Shown in pieces: positions 32,454 through 40,700 of a DNA stretch of 43,678 nt. The position numbers were made by a program, and so were the translations under genes. The notes beneath the pieces were generated by a model. That model saw only the letters and a list, made by a program, of their open reading frames with translations. It did no database searches and had not been told where the DNA came from. Each line of letters begins with the position of its first letter. Positions within the stretch are counted from its first letter, which is position 1. The DNA is from Candidatus Gygaella obscura (GTDB taxonomy: Bacteria > Omnitrophota > Gorgyraeia > Gygaellales > Gygaellaceae): contig JAVCCR010000012.1 in NCBI GenBank assembly GCA_030765485.1, positions 1 to 43,678 of the forward strand, given 5' to 3'.

Positions 32454-32917
32454 TACAATTTTCTCCTTAATAATCTTAATAATGTTTTTTCTAACTCTTC
32501 TATGCTCTTAATCTTTTTAACACCTTTTATGTCCCATGTTCCAAAACCTAGAACAGGCTTATTGCATTGTAAAGCAATAGCAATCTCAGAAAGCGTGCCG
32601 TATTTACCATCTATGGCAATAACAATATCTGCTGTCTTTACAACCAGAATATTTCTCGCTATTCCCATTCCTGTAGGGATTGCAATATCCACAAACGGAT
32701 TAACAACTTCCTTGTCATCGCCCGGCAATATCCCTATTGAAAGACTATTTTTGTTTACTCTTGCTCCTTTGCAAGATGCCTCCATTACTCCCTTCATACC
32801 ACCACAAACAAGAACTGCTCCCACTTTAGACACTATTTTACCTATATCATGGGCTAATTGCTCCACTTTCTTATTACATCTACGCCCACCAATTACTGCG
32901 ATAATTGTTTTCTTCAT
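32453..32917 (-). CDS. SLOG/TIGR00725-like protein (LOG-related, nucleotide-binding Rossmann)
   Basis: IAVIGGRRC, VLVCGGMKGVMEASCKGA, DIVIAIDGKYGTLSEIAIAL. Confidence 0.88.
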   Translation of the reverse strand: MKKTIIAVIGGRRCNKKVEQLAHDIGKIVSKVGAVLVCGGMKGVMEASCKGARVNKNSLSIGILPGDDKEVVNPFVDIAIPTGMGIARNILVVKTADIVIAIDGKYGTLSEIAIALQCNKPVLGFGTWDIKGVKKIKSIEELEKTLLRLLRRKL

Positions 32918-32930
32918 GTGTATTTATTTT

Positions 32931-33002
32931 TGCGCCTGACAGGGATCGAACCTGTACAACCAGCTTCGGAGGCTAGTGCCCTATCCATTAGGCCACAGGC
33001 GC
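32931..33002 (-). tRNA. tRNA-Arg (anticodon CCG), CCA not encoded
   Basis: GCGCCTG/CAGGCGC acceptor, CTAGC-CTCCGAA-GCTGG anticodon arm with CCG, GGTTCGATCCC T-loop. Confidence 0.94.
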
Positions 33003-33478
33003 TAGTCTATTTTTTTCTCTATTTGTTGTTTTAAATACTCTGTATCTTTTATCCTGTTATGATTAATGCTTATCTGTTTAATTTGTTGCGCGCCCTTTTC
33101 TTTCAAAAAACTTTCCATCTCTTTTAATGCTCTCTGATCGCCTATCCTGCGTGAAGTAACAAAAACAATTGCTTGTTTATTATTTAATCCACTAATATTT
33201 TTTAAAAAAGCTCTTACTGTTGGCGTCGGACCAAACGCCCACACAGGAGAACCTATTACCACCAAATCATATTCGCTAAAATCTTGCCTTACAGGCAATA
33301 TATCAATTATTTTTTTAGTAAATCCTTCCATGCCCTGAATAAAAAAGTTTTTACTTCCATTTTTTGGCTTAAGTTCAATTAAATCCACGTTTCCTTTTTG
33401 ACTTAAGGCTTCCTTTAAAACTTTGGCAACAGCCTTCGTATTCCCTGAAAAAGAATAAAAACAAATTGCACTTTTCAT
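33002..33478 (-). CDS. Flavodoxin-like protein
   Basis: AICFYSFSGNTKAVAKVL FMN phosphate loop; YDLVVIGSPVWAFGPTPTVRAFL. Confidence 0.9.
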   Translation of the reverse strand: MKSAICFYSFSGNTKAVAKVLKEALSQKGNVDLIELKPKNGSKNFFIQGMEGFTKKIIDILPVRQDFSEYDLVVIGSPVWAFGPTPTVRAFLKNISGLNNKQAIVFVTSRRIGDQRALKEMESFLKEKGAQQIKQISINHNRIKDTEYLKQQIEKKID

Positions 33479-33481
33479 ATT

Positions 33482-34717
33482 TTAAAATAGGTTAAGTTGT
33501 TCATCATTTTTTTCTTTTTCTCCTTCTTGAAATATCTTAATAATACCATATTCCCCGTCATGGCCCGGCGTTATCGATACCCTGCCTTCTCTTACGCGCA
33601 TCACACCTTCTGCAATACGTGGAGAAGTTGCATTCATTAAATCTTTTTTGGAAGTGTTTAAAAGAATATTGAATTCGCTTTTAAACCTAGAAACCAAACC
33701 CATATACTCCTGCATAACCAGTTTTGTCATAGACTTAACTGATTTTGCTTCTGCAATAATCTCCTGCAATGGAATCAAGCTCTTATAAGGAATGGCTATC
33801 TTTGGCACAAAACCCTCTTCTCTGTCGGCCAATTGTTCTACGCGGTTCATTACGCCAATTGTAAGTGGTTTTTTACATACAGGACAAATATTTTTATGCT
33901 CTCGTGATTGCTGAGGTGAAAAATTGATTTTACAATTCCTGTGCCCGTCATAATGATACTTCCCCTCTTGAGGAAAAAACTCAATCGTATAAAGAAATCT
34001 GTTTTTATCTTTTTTCTTTAACACATCCATTATCTCTCGGTAGTTCATATCGCAATCAAATATATTTGCTTCTCTACCAATCTTTGCCGGTGAATGGCTG
34101 TCTGAATTGGAAATAAAACTTATATTATCAAGCCTGGAAAGCCTCCAATTCATTGCCGGATCTGAAGAAAGACCTGTTTCTATGCAGTGGATTCTATCGG
34201 TAAATTCGCCAAAACAATCCTCAATCCTATCAAAACCGGACATTGATCCAAACATGCTAAACCAAGGAGTCCAGATATGCGCCGGTACAAGGAAACAATT
34301 TTCATTTATATCAAAAATAATACGCGCAATATCTTGAACATCCATTCCCAGAATCGGCCTACCATCTGAAGCAATATTGCCATAATTAGCTAACGTAGAG
34401 TTAATCTTTTCCACAGTCTTAAAATCCGGTGCGAATATTAAAATGTGTACCCTGTATGTTCTCTTATTTTTAGAATAAATACATGATATCTCGCTGGTTA
34501 AGATAAAATTAACTCCGTTATATTGGAACAGACCGTTTGCCGTATCTTCTAATTTTGATTTAAGCTCCTCTATCCACAAATGATATGTAAAATCCCCCGT
34601 TCCCATCAGATTGATTCCTTTTAACTTTGCCCAGTGAGCAATATTATCAACGTTCATATCTCGTGATGTTGCACGGCTATACTTTGAATGAATATGGAAA
34701 TCTGCGATAAACTGCAT
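33482..34717 (-). CDS. Endonuclease Q-like PHP-domain DNA repair nuclease
   Basis: FIADFHIHSKYSRATSRDMNVDNIAHWAKLKGINLMGTGDFTYHLW, VPAHIWTPWFSMFGSMSGFD, ETGLSSDPAMNWRLS, SNSDSHSPAKIGREANIF, Cys pair CPVCKKPLTIGVMNRVEQLADR. Confidence 0.88.
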   Translation of the reverse strand: MQFIADFHIHSKYSRATSRDMNVDNIAHWAKLKGINLMGTGDFTYHLWIEELKSKLEDTANGLFQYNGVNFILTSEISCIYSKNKRTYRVHILIFAPDFKTVEKINSTLANYGNIASDGRPILGMDVQDIARIIFDINENCFLVPAHIWTPWFSMFGSMSGFDRIEDCFGEFTDRIHCIETGLSSDPAMNWRLSRLDNISFISNSDSHSPAKIGREANIFDCDMNYREIMDVLKKKDKNRFLYTIEFFPQEGKYHYDGHRNCKINFSPQQSREHKNICPVCKKPLTIGVMNRVEQLADREEGFVPKIAIPYKSLIPLQEIIAEAKSVKSMTKLVMQEYMGLVSRFKSEFNILLNTSKKDLMNATSPRIAEGVMRVREGRVSITPGHDGEYGIIKIFQEGEKEKNDEQLNLF

Positions 34718-36000
34718 TATTTATCCCCTTTTTTATGAACCACTTTGCCTTTATAAACAGTATAATCTACTTGACCCTTTAGCTTTTTATCTAAAAATGC
34801 TGAATTCTTTGACTTGGAAATTATTTTTTTCTTATCAACTGTCCATTCCTTTTCAGGTGAAATTATTGCAATATCAGCACTTTTGCCTATTGAAAGCGTT
34901 CCGCCGTCAAGTCCTAACAAACGCGCCGGATTCAAACAAAGCTTTTCTACTAATCTTTTCCAGTCTAAGATGTTATCGTTTAAAAGCTGCGTTATACAAA
35001 CAGAAAGTAAAGTTTCTAAACCAATAATCCCAAACTGTGCTCTATCAAATTCAATTTCTTTTTCATTTTCAGTATGCGGGGCATGATCTGAAGCAATCAC
35101 ATCAATAATATCATCCTTGAAGGCTTGTTTTATTGCCTGTAAATCATGCTTGCTTCTTAAAGGAGGATTCATCTTTTTATTCGTATCATAATTTAAAACA
35201 TCTTCTTCGGTAAGACTAAAATAATGCGGCGCTGTTTCACAACTTACCCTAAGTCCTTCCGCCTTTGCTTTTGTAATAATCTCAACTGACTCCTTGCAGC
35301 TTACATGGGCAATATGAATTCTCGCATTGTGTTTCTTGGCCAATCCAATATCGCGTTCTATTCTTTTATATTCTGATTCATTAGAAATCCCTTTTAACCC
35401 CATACGTGTAGAAGTAAGCCCAAAATTGACAACCCCGTTTTTAGAAAGCTGTCTATCTTCACAGTGACAGATAATTAATAAATCCATCTCTGCAGCTAAC
35501 TTAAAGGCATTATCTGTAAGTTCTGCGCTGTCCACAGAGCTTCCATCGTCAGAAAAAGCAACCGCTCCTGCGTTTTTAAGCTGAGCGAAATCAACCAACT
35601 CCTCGCCATTTCTTTCTTTGGTGATTGCCGCGCAGATATTAACATCACATTCAGCGTTTTGCTTAATTATTTTTTTAAGCAGTTCTATATTTTTAAGGCT
35701 GTCTATAGCAGGACTTGTGTTGGGCATTGCCAAAACCCTGGTTACCCCTCCAGCTAAAGCCGAAAGCGTACCTGTATGTATGGTTTCTTTATCCTCTCTG
35801 CCCGGTTCTCTTAAATGCACATGCATATCGAATAATCCGGGAATAACAATTTTGCCTTTTGCATCTATGGTATTTTTGGGTTTTTCCTTTATCTGTTCGG
35901 AAATCTTTTTAATTTTACCTTCCGCAATTAAAATATCTTTTACTTCATTGATTTTATTTGCCGGATCTACAACAAAACCATTTTTAATTAATAAATCCAT
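34717..36000 (-). CDS. pyrC: Dihydroorotase
   Basis: IVIPGLFDMHVHLREPGREDKETIHTGT, MPNTSPAID, IHIAHVSCKESVE, VIASDHAPHTENEK. Confidence 0.97.
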   Translation of the reverse strand: MDLLIKNGFVVDPANKINEVKDILIAEGKIKKISEQIKEKPKNTIDAKGKIVIPGLFDMHVHLREPGREDKETIHTGTLSALAGGVTRVLAMPNTSPAIDSLKNIELLKKIIKQNAECDVNICAAITKERNGEELVDFAQLKNAGAVAFSDDGSSVDSAELTDNAFKLAAEMDLLIICHCEDRQLSKNGVVNFGLTSTRMGLKGISNESEYKRIERDIGLAKKHNARIHIAHVSCKESVEIITKAKAEGLRVSCETAPHYFSLTEEDVLNYDTNKKMNPPLRSKHDLQAIKQAFKDDIIDVIASDHAPHTENEKEIEFDRAQFGIIGLETLLSVCITQLLNDNILDWKRLVEKLCLNPARLLGLDGGTLSIGKSADIAIISPEKEWTVDKKKIISKSKNSAFLDKKLKGQVDYTVYKGKVVHKKGDK

Positions 36001-36001
36001 A

Positions 36002-36922
36002 TTACTTTCCTTGGGCTACAAGATACAAAACAGCCATTCTTGCAGCAATACCATTTGTTACCTGTTCTAAGATCACGGAATTTTCCCCATCTGCAACTTC
36101 ACTAGACATCTCAATACCTCTATTGATCGGACCAGGGTGCATCACCAAAATATTCTTTTTTGCTTTTTCCAGCCGCTCTTTGGTAATGCCAAAAGTCTTA
36201 AAATATTCTAACTGCTCTGGAAAATTAATCTTATCATCGCGCTCAAACTGCATCCTTAGGATATTAATTGCGTCAGCATCTTTTAAAGCAACTTCTATAT
36301 CATGCGTAACTTTTGCACCCATCTGCTCAATGCCTGGTGGAATAAGCATTTTCGGAGCACAGACTGTTACTTCAGCGCCTAACTTAATTAATCCCCAAAT
36401 ATTGGAACGCGCAACGCGCGAATGGGCAATATCCCCGACAATACTTACCTTTAATCCTTTAATTTTACCAAGTTTCTCCTTAATCGTCAGCATATCCAAA
36501 AGCGCCTGGGTAGGATGCTCGTGCCAACCATCACCGGCATTTACAACGCTGATATTGACATGGCGTGCCAACATTGCTGCAGCCCCTGAAGCCTTATGTC
36601 TTAAAACAATAATATCTGCTTTTAAGGCTTGCATATTGCGGCCTGTGTCAATTAAGGTTTCTCCTTTTTTTACACTTGAAGTTTCAATATTAACATTGAT
36701 AACATCTGCAGAAAGTCTTTTTGCCGCAACCTCAAAAGAAACCCTTGTCCTGGTAGATGGCTCATAAAATAGGTTAACTACAGTTTTGCCTCTTAATGCA
36801 GGAACCTTTTTAATGTCGCGAGTAGAAACCTCTTTGAAAGAACCAGCAGTATCTAAAATATATTCCAGCTCATCCTTGCTTAAGTCTTCCAGTGATAATA
36901 AATCTTTCCTTGTCCAACGCAT
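36002..36922 (-). CDS. pyrB: Aspartate carbamoyltransferase catalytic subunit
   Basis: NLFYEPSTRTRVSFEVAAKRL, NAGDGWHEHPTQALLDMLTI, VMHPGPINRGIEMSSEVADG. Confidence 0.98.
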   Translation of the reverse strand: MRWTRKDLLSLEDLSKDELEYILDTAGSFKEVSTRDIKKVPALRGKTVVNLFYEPSTRTRVSFEVAAKRLSADVINVNIETSSVKKGETLIDTGRNMQALKADIIVLRHKASGAAAMLARHVNISVVNAGDGWHEHPTQALLDMLTIKEKLGKIKGLKVSIVGDIAHSRVARSNIWGLIKLGAEVTVCAPKMLIPPGIEQMGAKVTHDIEVALKDADAINILRMQFERDDKINFPEQLEYFKTFGITKERLEKAKKNILVMHPGPINRGIEMSSEVADGENSVILEQVTNGIAARMAVLYLVAQGK

Positions 36923-36924
36923 AG

Positions 36925-37461
36925 TTATTTCTCTATAATTATTACTTCTTCTTTTTTATCTGTTTCCATAAGATGTACTTCTATGGTTTCGTTGGTTGCC
37001 GTGGGGATATTTTTACCGACAAAATCTGCCCTTATAGGAAGCTCCCTATGACCTCTATCGATTAAAACAGCAAGCTTAATCGAATGGGGACGGCCAAAAT
37101 CATTTAAAGCATCTAATGCGGCACGAATAGTACGCCCGGTATATAAAACATCATCGACTAAAATAAGATTTTTGTCATTTATGTTAAAGTTAATTTCAGT
37201 TTTATGTACAACTGGTTTTTCTGATATAAGGGTTAGATCATCCCGATACAGCGTAATATCCAGTATGCCGATATCAACTTCCTTTTTTTCTATTTTTTTA
37301 ATATCTTCTTTGAGTCTTTCGGCAATAAAAACACCGCGGTTTCTAATACCTACAAGGCACAGATTATCCACTCCTTTGTTTTTTTCAATAATCTCATGAG
37401 CAATTCTGGTTATTACCCTTTGCATCATTACCTTATCTAATATTTTGGCTTTTTCTTTCAT
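36925..37461 (-). CDS. pyrR: PyrR bifunctional regulator / uracil phosphoribosyltransferase
   Basis: [72 protein letters not shown]. Confidence 0.97.
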   Translation of the reverse strand: MKEKAKILDKVMMQRVITRIAHEIIEKNKGVDNLCLVGIRNRGVFIAERLKEDIKKIEKKEVDIGILDITLYRDDLTLISEKPVVHKTEINFNINDKNLILVDDVLYTGRTIRAALDALNDFGRPHSIKLAVLIDRGHRELPIRADFVGKNIPTATNETIEVHLMETDKKEEVIIIEK

Positions 37462-37471
37462 AGGCTGTCTT

Positions 37472-37510
37472 TAAAAAGAAAAACCCAACCACATTTTTGT
37501 AGTTGGGTTT
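37472..37510 (-). terminator. Intrinsic terminator in the pyrR leader (attenuator)
   Basis: Minus AAACCCAACTACAAAAATGTGGTTGGGTTTTTCTTTTT: AAACCCAAC/GTTGGGTTT stem plus U-tract, ending 11 nt before the pyrR start. Confidence 0.85.
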
Positions 37511-37547
37511 ATAATTTTTCCGTTTGTATTTTTCATTTTTCCTTTTT

Positions 37548-37561
37548 AGCCTCTCCGGGCT
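37548..37561 (-). promoter_or_regulatory. PyrR-binding RNA element
   Basis: Minus AGCCCGGAGAGGCT matches the ARUCCNGNGAGGYU PyrR consensus except one U-to-C, inside hairpin CCTTT-AAAA-TTAGCC-CGGAGA-GGCTAA-AAAGG. Confidence 0.85.
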
Positions 37562-37589
37562 AATTTTAAAGGTGCCTGTAATTTTTATA

Positions 37590-37618
37590 AATATAACATA
37601 TAGACTAACTATTGTCAA
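37590..37618 (-). promoter_or_regulatory. Sigma70-like promoter of the pyr operon
   Basis: Minus TTGACA (37613-37618), exactly 17 nt spacer, TATATT (37590-37595). Confidence 0.8.
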
Positions 37619-37632
37619 GTTTTTTAAGTAAC

Positions 37633-37701
37633 TAAGGGGTATCTAATTTTTGTGGAGGGCCCCTTTTTGGCTGATAAACCGAAAGGCATAGACACCCCTT
37701 A
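37633..37701. repeat. Imperfect inverted repeat at the 3' end of the giant gene
   Basis: TAAGGGGTATCTA ... TAGACACCCCTTA, 13-bp arms with one mismatch (G-U in RNA), about 43 bp interior containing GGGCCC; includes the giant gene stop codon. Confidence 0.7.
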
Positions 37702-40700
37702 AATCTCTGGCTTCTTGGCACTAAACTCTATATTTTTCAATTGGTTACGTAATTCACTTACCGAGTGTACCGAATCCACAATCTTAAGAAGCTCTTTTGT
37801 CTGTATGTCTGTTACAACTACCTTTTCCTCCTCAAGCCTTAAAATAGAAACCAACAAATTAAAAACTTTGTCCAAAACATCTTCTAAATTATCCTCATCA
37901 AAGTTAGTATCGATATGTACTTTTATGCTTTCAGCTGAAGGTATGATTTTCTTATTAATTAAAGAGTACATTTCCATCAGAAATTTATCCTGTGGATCCT
38001 TACTAAACCTTTCACTTACAGATCTGCCCTGCAGTGTTAAAGAAGAAATATTTCTAAAATCAATACCACCGGGGCCAGAGGAATCTGAATTATGCTTTTC
38101 TAAAAATTCTTTCACCCCCTTAGATATTCTTTTAGCAGGCGCATCTAATTTATTAAGACGGCTTGTATCAATGCGGTCTCTCAAAGTCTGCAAAAGATAA
38201 TTTTTTACTACTTTTTCATCGGTAAATAACCTTAAATTGTCTAAAACTACCTTGGTGTTCTCGATGCTTAGCCCGGATAATGATTCTTCTAGAATACCTT
38301 TTATATGTATTTGGCTTATTCCGTAATAATAAAGCGTCTCTAAGAAAAATTTACTTAAAGAATCTACCGTTGTCATACCTAAATCAACCACAACAAACCT
38401 TCCGGTTCCCTTCTCAATCATAATATTATTCCAATGAACATCATGTGGGCAGATTCCTTCGCTTAGATAAATACCGTTATTTAAGACAGCATAAATATTG
38501 AATATAATATTACTAGCCTGTACGGAGAATGCCGAAGATAAGGTTTCATCTTTATTAAACTGGGTTAATATTTGGTATTTGTCATTAACGCTTAGCAATG
38601 TTTCCATAAGCTCGATAAGTCGGGATGTCTGAATTTTTGAAAAACCCTTGTTTTGAATAAGCGACCTTATTCGTTCAATATTGCTGCTATATTCAGAACT
38701 GCCTTTTTCTGTTTTTAGCAAATTGGCTACTGCCTCACCTATCTTTTTTGTGCTTAAAAACTGCTCATTAAAAAATGACACCTCGGCTAGCGTAAAGCCA
38801 TCAATAAACTCTTCTACCACCCTTGTTTCAAAACTGCCTTCTTCGGGTAAGGTGTCTGAATATTCAAACCCTGATTCAGTTTCTTTTAAATAATAAACCT
38901 TGCCCAACTTTGGAACAAGACCTGTCTTTTGTAAAGCTCTTTGTCCGGCCTCTTCTCCTTCTTCAAACAAACGACCTTCTTTAACCGGAACTTTCTTAGC
39001 AATAAGAAATGATTTGGTTTCTCCGGCAACGGTAAAAATATTAACCTTCAAAACATGCTTATTGCTTCCTGATGCCTCGTATGAAATCACAATCCTTTCT
39101 ACATCCTCAAGGCTAAATCCGAAGTTAAGATTATTAATCGTATCCTGTATAACCTCAGGATGATTTTTAAGCATAAACTCCTGGACAGATTTTTCTCGCT
39201 CAAGGATTGCTCTAATTTCATCATCTATTAATCTTTCACCATAGCCATAATCTGCATCTTGGCTTGAATCAACCTCAACGGAAATATCGCTTTTAAAGCT
39301 AAGTGTAAACTCTTCGGAAAGTTCTTCTATCTGGGGTATGCTTTGAGCTACTCTTTCATAGCTGATAGCCAAAGGCTGAGCACTTCTTACACCGGAAAGA
39401 ATTTTTTCTTTACTTACTCTTAACTTACCAGGAATTTCATCCAAATCAAAAGCAACAACAAAAACATATAGCTTCCCGTCTTCTAATCTTCTTACCGCAA
39501 GCCCCATATTCTCGTCAGTTGCCTCAATTGTGTTATCAGCAATCAAAGGATTACTATCTTTTGCCTGTTCGAACAAATCAATCAGCTCTTCATCCTGCGC
39601 TTTTTCTGCAATCGTATTTGCTTCATGAAGAGGTAAAACGCGTTCTGAAATATCTAAGGGCACTCCCGCAATATCCTTTATCCTGACAACCAGTTTATCA
39701 TTGTTGATAAGGGCTGCCGAATCAGCTTCGCTTATGCCTTCGGTTTTATTTTTCATCGCTAGAATAGGCAGAGTATTATAACCCCTAATAACAAACCCGT
39801 TAACCAAAAATGCAATCTTGCCGCCGCCTTCTTCTGATAATAATATTACATCTTCGTCTTTAACGCCCAGGGTATCTATTATCATTGAACGCAACTGCTC
39901 TTGTGTTAACACAATGGATCCTTTTACGATTAAATCTAATGTGCCTCTTAAGTTATCCAGAAATTCTTTCTGGGGAACATTTTCTATTCCCTGTTCTATA
40001 TCCGGCATATAACGAGTTGCAAGCCAGGCAAAACTATCATCTTCACCAGGTAAATCTGCCTGTTCAACTAGATCATTGGCTTTTTGCCTTAATGTTTGTT
40101 TTTCGGCGATTTCTTTGTTGGAATCCCGTATAACAACCTCTCCATACTCTCTTGCTCTCTCCATAAAATCAATGAACTTGTCCAGCTCATATTCCTTTAT
40201 TAAGCTATCAAATTTATTTCTTACTTCTTCGCCATAAAGACTTGTTGCCAGCTCAATCGCCTCATCAAGCCTTGCTTTATACTCCTCGTACCCGTAAAGA
40301 GCATTGTAAGCATTATAAAGACTATACCCGCTCAAACCTTTATTAACTAACTCACGTGCTTCCTGAATAAAATTATCATATGTACTGCGCAGAACCTGGT
40401 CTGTTTTTGCATCAGGAGTTAGCCCTTCTGTTATAGCTAAGAATCTTACAGCCCTTATGAGTCTGCGCATATTCTTGGGATCGTCGAATTCGGTTAAAGT
40501 AAGCTCTTTGCTTTCTAGAGCAGTAAGAGCATTGTTTAAAGGATCTACCAACTCGGCACTATTTTTGACACTATAAAAAATAACAGCTTTGTTTATCGTG
40601 AAATCGCCCATGGAAATAAAATTATCGAGCTTCCTGTCGTGACCAACATCATCAATTGCAAGTCCGGTTTGCACTTCTAAATAATCTTTAATCCTTTTCC

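Noticed and set aside
35618-36070. 150-aa plus-strand ORF over pyrC/pyrB
   Set aside because: Antisense shadow ORF covering the conserved dihydroorotase N-terminus; hydrophobic runs are a by-product of the reverse frame.
36123-36767. 214-aa plus-strand ORF
   Set aside because: Fully antisense to pyrB, low-complexity Ser/Ile-rich translation, no recognisable family; shadow ORF of a strongly coding minus frame.
37433-37618. 61-aa minus-strand ORF upstream of pyrR (MTIVSLYVIFIKITGTFK...)
   Set aside because: Overlaps the promoter, PyrR hairpin, terminator and pyrR start; better explained as attenuator leader RNA than as a peptide.
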